NCBI GenBank assembly: GCA_035506275.1
Contig: DATJPT010000013.1
Location: 33,062 to 97,061 of the forward strand
Source: Bacteroidota bacterium
GTDB taxonomy: Bacteria > Bacteroidota > Ignavibacteria > UBA10030 > UBA8401
Reading direction: 5' to 3'
DNA: 64,000 nt
Part shown: positions 17,331 to 25,723 of the stretch, piece by piece
Numbering within the stretch: position 1 is the first letter of the stretch
Layout: the number at the start of each line of letters is the position of its first letter
Position numbers and translations under genes: made by a program
The notes under the pieces: model-generated
What the model was told of the DNA's origin: nothing
Database searches by the model: none
Seen by the model: only the letters and a program-made list of their open reading frames with translations

Positions 17331-17774
17331 GCAGTTCCTCGGTTGTTCTTTGTAGTGCCCTCAGCGAAAACAGGTCCCTTTTCCGCGGAGAGGGTTGCGC
17401 GGAGCAAGGAAAAAGTTCTCTCGATGATGAGTGAATAACTCTTCGCGGGAATACATTATCGTGTGCAGGGACGAGCGGAATTCATGGTTCGAGCCAGTTC
17501 ATGGGCAGTTGTTGAGCAGCTCACAGAAGCCCCGCCGCGAGAAGCTAATACATGGAAAGTAGGGGATAATTGACCAAAAGGCAACAGAACGGACTCCGCG
17601 TCCATCGAGGAAGAAACGGCAAAAGTGATTGTCGGACCTGATTTTTCATCCTTCCGCTTTGCATTTCATCCCTTTGTTTTGTCATCCCGTCGGAATTGAC
17701 TTAGTTATTCTGTGCCTCTCCATTATCTTGCACCATGAAATTACGTTGCACTCAATCACATAAGGAGGGACGCC
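17331..17774. promoter_or_regulatory. Divergent intergenic region between GH94 and the ABC export operon
   Basis: About 444 bases without a credible gene; promoters for both directions should be here. On the plus strand TTGACT (17696-17701) and TATCTT (17724-17729) are 22 bases apart, too wide for a standard sigma-70 promoter, so they are only noted. TAAGGAGGGACGCC before 17775 is a strong ribosome binding site. No palindromic operator was recognised. Confidence 0.4.
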
Positions 17775-18425
17775 ATGATCCAGAAAATAACTACGATGAT
17801 CTTTCTCTCTTTGTTTTTAGCGGGGATCTCCCGAAGCCAGGATGCCGCGAAAGATCTCGAAGCGGCGCTTGCGCAGAATCCCAATGATGTCGGGACATTA
17901 ATAAAACTCGGCATTCAGTACCATGACCAGGGAGTAGCGGGAAATGACGACGCCGTCGACAAAGGGTTTACCTGCTTTGACAAAGTTCTCGTCCTTGACC
18001 CGTCGAATGCTGTCGCGCTGGCGTACCGCGGAAGCCTGTGGACGCTTCGTGCCCGCGATGCATGGTGGCCCTTCACCAAAATGAAGGACGTTGACAAAGG
18101 CGTCGATGAAATGGATAAGGCCGCCGATCTCGCTTCGGACAATATTACCGTGCGCGTTGTCCGGGGAATCAACGGCGTCAATCTCCCGTCGATGTTCCAC
18201 CGGCTTCCCGTCGCGCTCAAAGACTTCGATTATCTGATGAACGATCCAAGGTTTGCGCATCTCGATAAGCATCTCCAGGCGACCATTTATTGCTGGGCAG
18301 GGATCGCCTACAACAACGACGGACAAACGGCAAAGGCAAAAGAGTTGCTGCAAAAAGCCCTTTCCGCAGAGCCGGGGTCGGACATCGCCCGAAAAGCAGA
18401 GAACGAATTGAAGAAAATTTCTTAA
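17775..18425 (+). CDS. Exported tetratricopeptide-repeat protein
   Basis: A 216-residue protein with a signal peptide (MIQKITTMIFLSLFLAGISRSQ, cleavage near 22). The mature part is helical and built of TPR-like repeats: NPNDVGTLIKLGIQYHDQG (about 35-53), DPSNAVALAYRGSLWTLRA (about 75-93) and a C-terminal AGIAYNNDGQTAKAKELLQKAL (about 175-196). TPR proteins mediate protein contacts. It has the strongest ribosome site of the operon and precedes the ABC ATPase by 21 bases, so it probably serves as a periplasmic accessory of that system. No enzymatic motif is visible. Confidence 0.75.
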   Translation: MIQKITTMIFLSLFLAGISRSQDAAKDLEAALAQNPNDVGTLIKLGIQYHDQGVAGNDDAVDKGFTCFDKVLVLDPSNAVALAYRGSLWTLRARDAWWPFTKMKDVDKGVDEMDKAADLASDNITVRVVRGINGVNLPSMFHRLPVALKDFDYLMNDPRFAHLDKHLQATIYCWAGIAYNNDGQTAKAKELLQKALSAEPGSDIARKAENELKKIS

Positions 18426-18446
18426 ACGAAACCCGGAGAGACCACA

Positions 18447-19130
18447 ATGGATCCACTTGTCCGCGCGAACGCTCTTTCAAAAACGTACAAACTCGGGAAA
18501 TCCGAGGTCCCGGCCCTCCACGATCTGACATTGGGGATCCAGGAAGGCGAGTTCACATCCATTTCCGGCCCGTCGGGAAGCGGAAAAACGACGCTCCTGA
18601 ATATTCTCGGACTTCTCGATTCTCCGACGACCGGAAGCGTTTTTCTCGAGGGGACGGAGGTCAGATACAACGGGTTGACAAACCTCCACCGGATCCGTCT
18701 TGAAAAATTAGGGTTCATTTTTCAGACGTTCAACCTGATCCCTGTTCTCACGGCGTACGAGAACGTCGAATACCCTCTTCTGCTCACAAAAAAGTCATCG
18801 GCAGTTCGAAGAACGGCAGTTGAAAGAGCGCTGAAAGACGTCAGGCTCTGGGATCATCGCGACCACAAACCCAACGAGCTTTCGGGCGGACAGCGTCAGC
18901 GCGTGGCGATCGCACGCGCCCTCGTCAATAACCCGAAGATCGTGCTTGCCGACGAGCCGACGGCGAACATCGATTCCGTCACCGCCTCCGAGATCCTCGA
19001 CCTGATGCGCACGCTCAACGAAGAAGAGAAGGTGACATTCCTTTTCTCCACCCACGACCCGCTCGTTCTGCAGTATGCACGGAGGGTCGTCAAGCTTCAC
19101 GACGGTGTTTTGACCAACGGCCAGCATTAA
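18447..19130 (+). CDS. ABC transporter ATP-binding protein, LolD/MacB type
   Basis: A 227-residue nucleotide-binding subunit with all ATPase motifs: Walker A GPSGSGKTT (41-49), Q-loop Gln93, signature LSGGQRQRVAIARA (145-158), Walker B IVLADEPT (165-172) and the switch histidine in FLFSTHDP. FQTFNLIPVLTAYENVEYP is the characteristic region of the LolD/MacB/FtsE group, whose members power extraction or mechanical transmission at the inner membrane rather than classical import. It is followed after 21 bases by its permease, so the two form one transporter. The neighbouring LolA-like protein and outer-membrane barrel suggest the cargo is lipid, lipoprotein or another amphiphile carried to the outer membrane. 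Confidence 0.92.
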   Translation: MDPLVRANALSKTYKLGKSEVPALHDLTLGIQEGEFTSISGPSGSGKTTLLNILGLLDSPTTGSVFLEGTEVRYNGLTNLHRIRLEKLGFIFQTFNLIPVLTAYENVEYPLLLTKKSSAVRRTAVERALKDVRLWDHRDHKPNELSGGQRQRVAIARALVNNPKIVLADEPTANIDSVTASEILDLMRTLNEEEKVTFLFSTHDPLVLQYARRVVKLHDGVLTNGQH

Positions 19131-19151
19131 CAGACAGAGGAGAATATTACC

Positions 19152-20378
19152 ATGTTCAAGTTCATCAAGCTCGCAACAAAGAACGTGTTCCGGAACCGCC
19201 GCAGAACGATCATCACCGGGCTGGTGCTCGTTTTCGGGGCGACCGCGTTGATCCTTGCCGGCGGATTCATCTCCTTCTCGTTCAGAGGGCTGAGCGAATC
19301 GACCATCCGCGGACAGCTGGGGCATATCCAGATCTATTCAACAGAAGCGCTGCAGCGCGAGGAAGAACGTCCGCTCGAGCTCGGCCTCGACAGCATCGAC
19401 GTGCTGAAGAAAAAGATCCTCGTCCAGGATCACGTCCGCTTTACTATGGCGCGGATCGAGTTCATGGGATTGATCTCGAACGGCGATAAATCGGCGGCAT
19501 TCCTCGGACGCGGCGTGGAGCCGGAAAAAGAGACGAAGCTGGCCGGCTTTGCCCTTGCGGTCGATACCGGAAAATTCCTGGGAGAAACCCAGGCAAACGC
19601 TCAGGAGAACGAAGTGGTTCTTGCGAGAGGCTTGGCAAAATCGATGAAGGCCAAGATCGGCGATTATCTCACGCTCATGACGACGACATCCAAAGGGGCG
19701 CTGAATGCTGCTGATGTGAAGGTCGCGGGAATATATTCCACCGGCGTTCCGGAGTACGACGAGCGGGCGTTGATGGTCAACCTCTCGACGGCCCAACAAC
19801 TGCTCAACTCGCAGAAAGTCTCCAAGCTCGTGGTCGTGCTCGATGAAACGGACAAGACCGAAGAAGTCGCTTCGAAACTTGAGGAGATCCTTCCCGGAAT
19901 GAAAGCCCGGCGCTGGTTCGACATGGCGACATTTTACAACGCTGTCGTCCGGCTGTACAACAACATCTTCGGTTTCCTAGGCGTCCTCATTTTCGTTGTC
20001 GTCGTGCTCAGCAGCTCGAACACGATGATGATGTCTATTTTTGAGCGGACAAAGGAGATCGGCACGCAGCTTGCGGTCGGTACGTCGCCGGCGCGGCTGT
20101 TGACGAATTTCCTTTACGAAGGGCTGATCATTGGAGCCATGGGAGGGCTTGCCGGACTTGTGTTCGCGTATCTTGCGGGCCTGCTGATCAACTCCTCCGG
20201 CATCGTGATGCCGCCGCCCCCCGGAGGGACGCGAGGCTATCCGTTGATCGTTGATTTTGTGCCGTCGGTCTTCGCCGGAGTATTTCTGCTCATCACGGTG
20301 ACCACAGTGATTTCGACAATTTTTCCGGCCTACAAAGCCTCCCGATTGAAGATCGTCGATGCCCTCGGACATGTTTGA
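19152..20378 (+). CDS. ABC transporter permease, FtsX/MacB/LolE type
   Basis: A 408-residue permease with the four-helix FtsX/MacB layout: one N-terminal membrane segment (about 19-42, after RNRRRTIITGL), a large periplasmic domain (about 45-265), and three C-terminal helices (about 275-300, 315-345 and 370-395). SIFERTKEIGTQLAVGTSP in the cytoplasmic loop is the coupling segment of this family. AGAGGAGA precedes the ATG. It pairs with the ATPase immediately upstream. LolC/E homologues extract lipoproteins and MacB homologues expel substrates from the periplasm; sequence alone does not choose. The next gene encodes a LolA-like carrier, which favours a lipid or lipoprotein route. Confidence 0.9.
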   Translation: MFKFIKLATKNVFRNRRRTIITGLVLVFGATALILAGGFISFSFRGLSESTIRGQLGHIQIYSTEALQREEERPLELGLDSIDVLKKKILVQDHVRFTMARIEFMGLISNGDKSAAFLGRGVEPEKETKLAGFALAVDTGKFLGETQANAQENEVVLARGLAKSMKAKIGDYLTLMTTTSKGALNAADVKVAGIYSTGVPEYDERALMVNLSTAQQLLNSQKVSKLVVVLDETDKTEEVASKLEEILPGMKARRWFDMATFYNAVVRLYNNIFGFLGVLIFVVVVLSSSNTMMMSIFERTKEIGTQLAVGTSPARLLTNFLYEGLIIGAMGGLAGLVFAYLAGLLINSSGIVMPPPPGGTRGYPLIVDFVPSVFAGVFLLITVTTVISTIFPAYKASRLKIVDALGHV

Positions 20379-20393
20379 AAAAGGAGAAACGGA

Positions 20394-21161
20394 ATGAAAC
20401 GGTGCCGCAACATTATCTTTATCGCCGCAGCAATCATTGCAAGCTTTTCCGTGCTGCATTCGCAAAAAAGCGAGGAGCAGAGCAGCGCCAGACCTACGGG
20501 GGACGAGATCCTGCGTCTCTCCGACCTGAACAGGAACGGCTGGACTTCGTATTCCGTGATGACGACCATATTGAACTACGAGGACAACGACCTGAAAGAA
20601 GAAGGCCTGTTTGAAGTGAGCATGAAGGGGATGGACAAAACGCTCGTCAAATTCATGAACGCAGACGTCAAGGGGGAGTATCTGCTGATGGTCGAGGACG
20701 ACATGTGGATCTACATGCCGAACACCCGCAAGCCGATCCGCATCACGCCGTTGCAGCGGCTCATGGGAAACGCATCGAACGGCGACGTCGCCCGCACGCG
20801 ATACGCGGAAGATTATTCAGCCAGGATCATCAAGGAAGAATCGGTGGAAGGGGTTCCCTGCTACCTCCTTGAGCTGAATGCAAAACGCGACGGCGCAACC
20901 TATAAGAGAATCGAATACTGGGTCGAAAAAGAGACCAAGCGTCCGAAGAAAGCCGAAATGTATCTCCTCTCCGGAAAGCATTTCAAGTCGATCACGTTCG
21001 ACCGCTACGAAGAGGTTTCCGGCAGAACGCTTCTTACGCAAATGACGATCACCGACAGATTGCGCGAGGGAAGAACGACGATCATGAAATATGCTTCGTA
21101 CGCCGAAAAACAGATGCCGGAAAAATACTTCAACAAAGATTACCTGGAGAAACTGCGGTGA
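20394..21161 (+). CDS. LolA-like outer-membrane lipoprotein-sorting protein
   Basis: A 255-residue exported protein with a signal peptide (about 1-22, ending LHSQ). The mature domain matches the LolA-like periplasmic carriers often annotated as outer membrane lipoprotein-sorting proteins: a short helical start with GDEILRLSDLNRNG, then an open beta-sheet with DMWIYMPNTRKPIRITP (about 103-119), LMGNASNGDVARTRYAEDY (about 123-141) and VPCYLLELNAKRDG. Such proteins have a hydrophobic cavity for acyl chains and bridge inner and outer membranes. AAAAGGAGAAA precedes the ATG. It overlaps the barrel gene through TGATG, implying translational coupling. It is distinct from housekeeping LolA in its context. 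Confidence 0.85.
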   Translation: MKRCRNIIFIAAAIIASFSVLHSQKSEEQSSARPTGDEILRLSDLNRNGWTSYSVMTTILNYEDNDLKEEGLFEVSMKGMDKTLVKFMNADVKGEYLLMVEDDMWIYMPNTRKPIRITPLQRLMGNASNGDVARTRYAEDYSARIIKEESVEGVPCYLLELNAKRDGATYKRIEYWVEKETKRPKKAEMYLLSGKHFKSITFDRYEEVSGRTLLTQMTITDRLREGRTTIMKYASYAEKQMPEKYFNKDYLEKLR

Positions 21162-22441
21162 TGCCGCCGGCAAAAATATGCTTGTTCATCACGGCCGTCG
21201 GTGTTGCCGCAATCCGAACAGATGCGCAGGAACTCGCATACCGTTTCTCGGTCGTTGACGAGGGGACGCTCACGAAACTCAACCTGACCACTCCTCTTAA
21301 CTACCGGAACCAAATTCTGCCGCAGCCTGTGCAGGGAAACGATGCAATAACAAACCTCTTTTTGGGCTACGGCGGTTTATCGACCTCGCTGAACCTGAAC
21401 GCGTCCGCGAACAACCTTAACCCGCCTGATTACAGTTTTGCGATCCGGGAGCTTTCATACGACCTCTCCTTGTCGGATAATTTCGATGTCACCGTAGGGC
21501 GAAAGATCCTCAAATGGGGGCCGGGGTATGCGTTCAATCCGACGGGCGTCGTTGAACCTCCCCGTTCTCCCTCCGACCCGTCGGACCGTCTCGGCCAGAA
21601 TATTGGCCGCACGCTCGTTCTGATAAATGCGTTCGCCGGCAAAAGCTCGCTGACCCTGGTCTACCTGAACGATGCGCAAATCGAGTCCGGAGCTTTTCAT
21701 TGGGGAACACACGACTATGCGCTCCGTGCGTATACGTTTCTGAGCGGGCTCGACCTTTCGGGAATTCTGCACTACCGGCAGGGAGACCGGCTTGAAGCGG
21801 GAGCAAATTGGTCGTACGTCATCGGCGATAATCTGGAGCTCCACGGAGAGTTTCTTGCGAAAGAAGGCTCGTCGATGTTGTTTCACCAAATATTGTGGTC
21901 GGACAACGCCGATCAAATCTACTCTTCAAACCCTTATATTGAGCGCTACAGCAATTCAAGCGAGATCTTCTACAAACTTCTTCTGGGGGAGCAATACACC
22001 TTCGAGAACGGATTGAACATTGCCGTCGAATATTACCGGAACATGGAAGGATTGAGCAGTTCGGAATGGAATCAATGGATGAAGTTTGTTAAATTCCAAA
22101 ACGGCATTCAGCGGGGGGCGGTGGTTGTGCCGCCGGAACTGGTGACGCCGTCGCGCAGCAATCTTTTATGGGCGCTCGAAACGCTTTCTCCCCGCGGCAC
22201 GCTGCGCGATTATCTTTTCGGGCGCGAATACTATTCCGACGGCAGATGGAGCCTCGAGTTTATCCAGTTAATGAACGCCGACGATGCAAGCATCGTTTTA
22301 GTGCCCACGGTAACGTACAGAATATCGCAATACCTGTCGCTCTACACGCGGTTCACGAAATTCCTCGGGAAGAGTGATTCAGAATACGGGGCGCTTTTTA
22401 TCGACAACAGCACCAATCTCGGAATTCAATTTCAGCTATGA
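21161..22441 (+). CDS. Outer-membrane beta-barrel protein of the export operon
   Basis: The stop of the LolA-like gene and this ATG share the sequence TGATG. The product has about 426 residues, a signal peptide ending near TDAQ, and alternating amphipathic strands throughout, ending in NLGIQFQL as expected for a barrel insertion signal. The segment DVTVGRKILKWGPGYAFNP (about 108-126), followed by a Pro/Ser-rich loop, resembles the DUF1302/alginate-porin style of outer-membrane proteins found beside LolA-like carriers and RND or ABC pumps. No plug or TonB box is seen. Its likely role is acceptor or exit pore for the cargo of the upstream ABC transporter. Family assignment is by resemblance, so function is provisional. 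Confidence 0.65.
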   Translation: MPPAKICLFITAVGVAAIRTDAQELAYRFSVVDEGTLTKLNLTTPLNYRNQILPQPVQGNDAITNLFLGYGGLSTSLNLNASANNLNPPDYSFAIRELSYDLSLSDNFDVTVGRKILKWGPGYAFNPTGVVEPPRSPSDPSDRLGQNIGRTLVLINAFAGKSSLTLVYLNDAQIESGAFHWGTHDYALRAYTFLSGLDLSGILHYRQGDRLEAGANWSYVIGDNLELHGEFLAKEGSSMLFHQILWSDNADQIYSSNPYIERYSNSSEIFYKLLLGEQYTFENGLNIAVEYYRNMEGLSSSEWNQWMKFVKFQNGIQRGAVVVPPELVTPSRSNLLWALETLSPRGTLRDYLFGREYYSDGRWSLEFIQLMNADDASIVLVPTVTYRISQYLSLYTRFTKFLGKSDSEYGALFIDNSTNLGIQFQL

Positions 22442-23472
22442 AAAAAAGAGACCTGATCCGGACCTTCTTTTTTTGCGGCATCATCACGGTAATTTTGGCG
22501 GCAGGTTTTATCTATAATGACCCGCGGCATTGGGAAAGCGCGCTCTTCAGCACGTTCATTTTCTCAATGTCCATCGGTTTCTCAATCCATTTTCTTACGC
22601 ACTACTTCGCCCCCAGAAGCGAACAATGGGGAAGACTTGTCAGGATGATCTTCCTCTTTTTCCTTTTTCTTCTCGGAGGACTCATCGGCACAGAGGTTGG
22701 CCTGGGCATTCACGTCGCGACGTTCGGATATCGATTTACCTGGAAAGATCAATTCCCGCTTTTGACCATGAATCTGGTCTTCTCGGCCGTCTTCGGAACG
22801 ATCGCCGTCATGTATTTTACGTTGAGAAGCACCGTCGAGCGGATGGCCAGGCAGCTCAAAGAAAAGGAATTGAACGAGGAGCGGCTGACGCGTACGACCA
22901 TGGAAGCGGAACTGCGGGCGCTGCAGTCGAAGATCAACCCCCATTTCCTCTTCAACACGCTGAACTCGATCGCAAGCCTGATCTCCGAAAATCCGAAAGC
23001 CGCAGAATCGACCGTCGAAAAGCTCTCCGACCTTTTTCGTTATACCCTCAAGAGCGCCGAAAAAAATATCGTGAGCGTGGCTGAAGAGCTTGACATCGTA
23101 CGGACATACCTTGAGATCGAAAAGGTCCGGTTCGGCGAGAGATTGCACTACGACATCTCGTGTGACGACGCGGTGCGGGATTTCATGATACCGGCATTGA
23201 TCATTGAACCTCTGGTCGAAAACAGCATCAAACACGGCCTTGCTTCGCAGGTCCAGGGAGGGAACATTGCGGTGGAGGTCAAAAAGAGCGGCGGCAATTG
23301 CCTTATCTCGGTGATCGATGACGGGAAAGGTGTCGACGGCCTTGATACCTCGAACGGGTTCGGGTTGAGAAGCGTCGAAGAACGGCTGCAGCTCCGGTAC
23401 GGCACAAAGTCCTCGCTCCGCCTCGAGCCCGATGAACGGACTCATTTTCTGATCACGATCCCGCTTTCGTGA
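22438..23472 (+). CDS. LytS-type membrane sensor histidine kinase
   Basis: A 344-residue kinase starting in an ATGA overlap with the barrel gene. Four membrane helices (about 9-25, 36-56, 69-90 and 105-128) form the sensor. A coiled coil (about 130-165) leads to the His_kinase domain with the phosphorylated histidine in SKINPHFLFNTLNSIASL (His169). The HATPase domain has VENSIKHGL (N box, about 256-264), DDGKGVDG (G1) and GFGLRSVEERL (G2). There is no large extracytoplasmic domain, so the signal may come from the membrane itself. Its partner regulator follows after nine bases. Coupling to the export genes suggests envelope or lipid stress sensing; that is inference. Confidence 0.92.
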   Translation: MKKRDLIRTFFFCGIITVILAAGFIYNDPRHWESALFSTFIFSMSIGFSIHFLTHYFAPRSEQWGRLVRMIFLFFLFLLGGLIGTEVGLGIHVATFGYRFTWKDQFPLLTMNLVFSAVFGTIAVMYFTLRSTVERMARQLKEKELNEERLTRTTMEAELRALQSKINPHFLFNTLNSIASLISENPKAAESTVEKLSDLFRYTLKSAEKNIVSVAEELDIVRTYLEIEKVRFGERLHYDISCDDAVRDFMIPALIIEPLVENSIKHGLASQVQGGNIAVEVKKSGGNCLISVIDDGKGVDGLDTSNGFGLRSVEERLQLRYGTKSSLRLEPDERTHFLITIPLS

Positions 23473-23481
23473 GGACTCCGT

Positions 23482-24228
23482 ATGCATCTTCGGGCAATGA
23501 TCGTGGATGACGAAGAGCTGGCCCGCAAGCGCCTTCGAAAAATGCTGGAGAGCTACCAAAAAGACCTGGAGATCGTCGGCGAGGCTCAGAACGGCGGAGA
23601 TGCGGTGGAAAGGATCGAGGAGCTTCGCCCCGAACTTATTTTTCTCGACGTGCAGATGCCCGGGTTTGACGGGTTCGAAGTTGTCCGCCGGCTCCGCTTC
23701 AAGCCGTTCATCGTTTTCACCACCGCGTACGACGAGTATGCGTTGAAGGCCTTCGAGGAAAACTCGGTCGACTATCTCCTCAAGCCCATCGAACAGAAGC
23801 GTCTCGACAAAACGATCGAAAAACTTGAGCGCATCACCTCATCACCCGCGCCGCGCTTCAATGAAAACATCGAACGCCTCCTTTCGCATCTTGCGTCCCC
23901 CCCGCTGAAGCGATTACAGGTTACGTCGGGCGACAAGATCCTTCTAATCGACATCGCGAGCATCGTCTATTTCGAGGCAAAAGACAAATATACGTTCCTG
24001 CACACAGCAGAGCACGAACATATCGTCGAGATGACGCTGGCCGAGCTCGAAGAAAAGCTCGACTCGCATGCTTTCGTCCGCATCCATCGTTCGGCGATCG
24101 TTAACGTGAGCTTTATCCGGGAGATGAAAAAGTGGTTCGGCGGAAAATTCAAGGTCCATCTCAAAGATAAGACCGGAACGGAGCTTGTTGCCAGCCGGGG
24201 ATATGTCGACCGGCTTCGGAATTTGTAG
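23482..24228 (+). CDS. LytTR-family response regulator
   Basis: A 248-residue regulator. The receiver domain (about 1-120) has the acidic pocket in MIVDDEE, the phospho-acceptor Asp56 in LIFLDVQMPG, and KPIEQKRLDK with the conserved lysine. The LytTR DNA-binding domain (about 138-245) shows VYFEAKDKYTFLHT and FVRIHRSAIVNVSFIREM, the typical strands. It is the cognate partner of the kinase upstream and the last gene of the plus-strand unit. LytTR proteins bind imperfect direct repeats; none was identified confidently before 17775. The stop codon is a TAG at 24226-24228. Confidence 0.93.
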   Translation: MHLRAMIVDDEELARKRLRKMLESYQKDLEIVGEAQNGGDAVERIEELRPELIFLDVQMPGFDGFEVVRRLRFKPFIVFTTAYDEYALKAFEENSVDYLLKPIEQKRLDKTIEKLERITSSPAPRFNENIERLLSHLASPPLKRLQVTSGDKILLIDIASIVYFEAKDKYTFLHTAEHEHIVEMTLAELEEKLDSHAFVRIHRSAIVNVSFIREMKKWFGGKFKVHLKDKTGTELVASRGYVDRLRNL

Positions 24229-24287
24229 GGTCCGTTCTCGACACGGAGGGAGCGGTCCAAGCGGGGAATTTCGAGATCACGGTAGGA

Positions 24288-24307
24288 AGAACCTCCGCAG
24301 AGGTTCT
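24288..24307. terminator. Possible hairpin between convergent genes
   Basis: AGAACCTC CGCA GAGGTTCT forms a perfect eight-pair stem between the convergent LytTR and CE2 genes. There is no T run on either side, so it may be only a weak or Rho-assisted end, or a chance palindrome. Confidence 0.3.
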
Positions 24308-24356
24308 GCACGGCATCCTGAACGTAAAGAAGAAAACGGCGGGCCGGTGAGCAGGT

Positions 24357-25478
24357 TCACCAATTCATCCGCAGGCGGACCGCCGGGACAATGATGTCCG
24401 CCATTTTTGCCATCCCCAGGATATTTGGATGCCGGTCGCATCCCCAGTCGGCGTCGGTCAATGCGTCCTTAGCGATCGGTATGAAGTAGACATCGCGGTA
24501 TCTCCCCCTCATTTTTTGCTGCGCTTCAACGACTTCCTTGATGTACCCGGTGCACGGCTCCCCGATCATCGGACCGGAGATGCAGAAGATCGTCACGCCG
24601 CGGTACAGCGTCCGCACCCGCTCGATCAGGCGGCTATAGGCGCTTTGAAAAACGTCCTTATCCGGATAGGGCTGAGTTGAAAAATCATTCGTTCCGAGAT
24701 TGATGACAACGGCCTGCGGGTCCCAGTTCCTGAAATTCCATTTCGTCGTAGAATCGAAATAGCACGTCCGGTCATACAATGCCGGCATTGGATTGGCCGA
24801 CGTTTTGCTGCTGTTGCCGTAATTGCGCACGACGCCCCGTCCGGAGTATGAAATCAGATGGTATTCGGCGCCAAGAGCACGCGCCGTTATCCCGGCATAC
24901 GACATGCAGGCGTTCTCCGTTTGCGGACTGAAATGACAGTCGGGACTGTCTCCTTCCACTCCAAATCCCGAAGTGATCGAGTTGCCGATAAATTCGATCC
25001 GGCGCACGGGACGCTTTTCCGGAGGGAGAAGCTTCTTTCCTTTGTCAAGGACAAATCCCATGAATTCCCCTTTGCCGACAAGAGGCTCCGTCCTTTTCTG
25101 AACCATGATTGAATGCGGAACCGAATCGGATAATTCGGAAGCGAGGCGGTACAGCGTCGTCACCGTGTCCGTTATCAACAGCTCCGGGGCATGATCGTCG
25201 ACGATCACGGCATATTCGTTATGATGATCCTCCAATCGGATGGAGCAGCTTGACCCTTCAAACCGCGCGCTCATGGACACTCCGGCCCAATCGAATACGG
25301 CTTTTTTGGGGTTCGAAAAATCGAACCTTCCGACGTATTGAATGCCCGGGTCATCCGCATCGATGACGCCGGTGCTTTCCATTTCGTGCCTGGTCAAATC
25401 GGACGAACAAGAGATGAATTGGACTAAAAAGAGAAAGGAAAGAAGAGCGTGAGGAAGGTAACTAGGTTTGGTCATCAT
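24357..25478 (-). CDS. CE2-type SGNH acetyl esterase lipoprotein
   Basis: A 373-residue protein with a lipoprotein signal ending in FLVQFISC (Cys24). An N-terminal beta-sandwich (about 42-150, QYVGRFDFSNPKKAVFDWAG) is followed by an SGNH domain: nucleophile in IEFIGNSITSGFG (Ser167), NLGTNDFST for the oxyanion Asn, and the Asp/His pair in DWGCDRHPN near the C-terminus. The layout is that of carbohydrate esterase family 2, removing O-acetyl groups from xylan, mannan or their oligosaccharides. It is a diverged relative of the secreted enzyme at 4812-5915. It is the last gene of the long minus-strand hemicellulose locus and follows the MFS gene after 245 bases. Confidence 0.85.
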   Translation of the reverse strand: MMTKPSYLPHALLSFLFLVQFISCSSDLTRHEMESTGVIDADDPGIQYVGRFDFSNPKKAVFDWAGVSMSARFEGSSCSIRLEDHHNEYAVIVDDHAPELLITDTVTTLYRLASELSDSVPHSIMVQKRTEPLVGKGEFMGFVLDKGKKLLPPEKRPVRRIEFIGNSITSGFGVEGDSPDCHFSPQTENACMSYAGITARALGAEYHLISYSGRGVVRNYGNSSKTSANPMPALYDRTCYFDSTTKWNFRNWDPQAVVINLGTNDFSTQPYPDKDVFQSAYSRLIERVRTLYRGVTIFCISGPMIGEPCTGYIKEVVEAQQKMRGRYRDVYFIPIAKDALTDADWGCDRHPNILGMAKMADIIVPAVRLRMNW

Positions 25479-25544
25479 TGAGATCAGTCTGGATCGTTAA
25501 ACGGTGTCGGTCAATCCGCAGGATGCAGTTTCGCGGACGCTCCC

Positions 25545-25620
25545 TGGGGGATGCTTCTGGCATTCGCTGCGCTCAGCATTAGAGTGACTCAACTTTCGTC
25601 TCCGTCATTCCGCGCATCAT
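25545..25620. repeat. Dispersed intergenic repeat fragment, copy B
   Basis: Read on the minus strand, this segment includes AATGCTGAGCGCAGCGAATGCC and GGAATGACGGAGACG. It has the same make-up as copies A and C and as the widespread 'CTGAGCGAAGCGAA' intergenic repeats of related bacteria. It lies in the 245-base gap between the MFS and CE2 genes, which otherwise holds nothing recognisable. Confidence 0.45.
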
Positions 25621-25723
25621 AGCCAAAAAGTGTTGCTGGAATCGACGTGATTTGATTTTGTTCACGCTTCAGCGGCGCTTGTCTCATCGTCGCCAGGCCG
25701 CAAAACGGCATTCACTCGATCCC

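Noticed and set aside
17696..17729. Sigma-70-like promoter TTGACT/TATCTT before the ABC operon.
   Set aside because: The spacing is 22 bases, outside the usual 16-19, and it does not fit the Bacteroidota TTG/TAnnTTTG pattern either.
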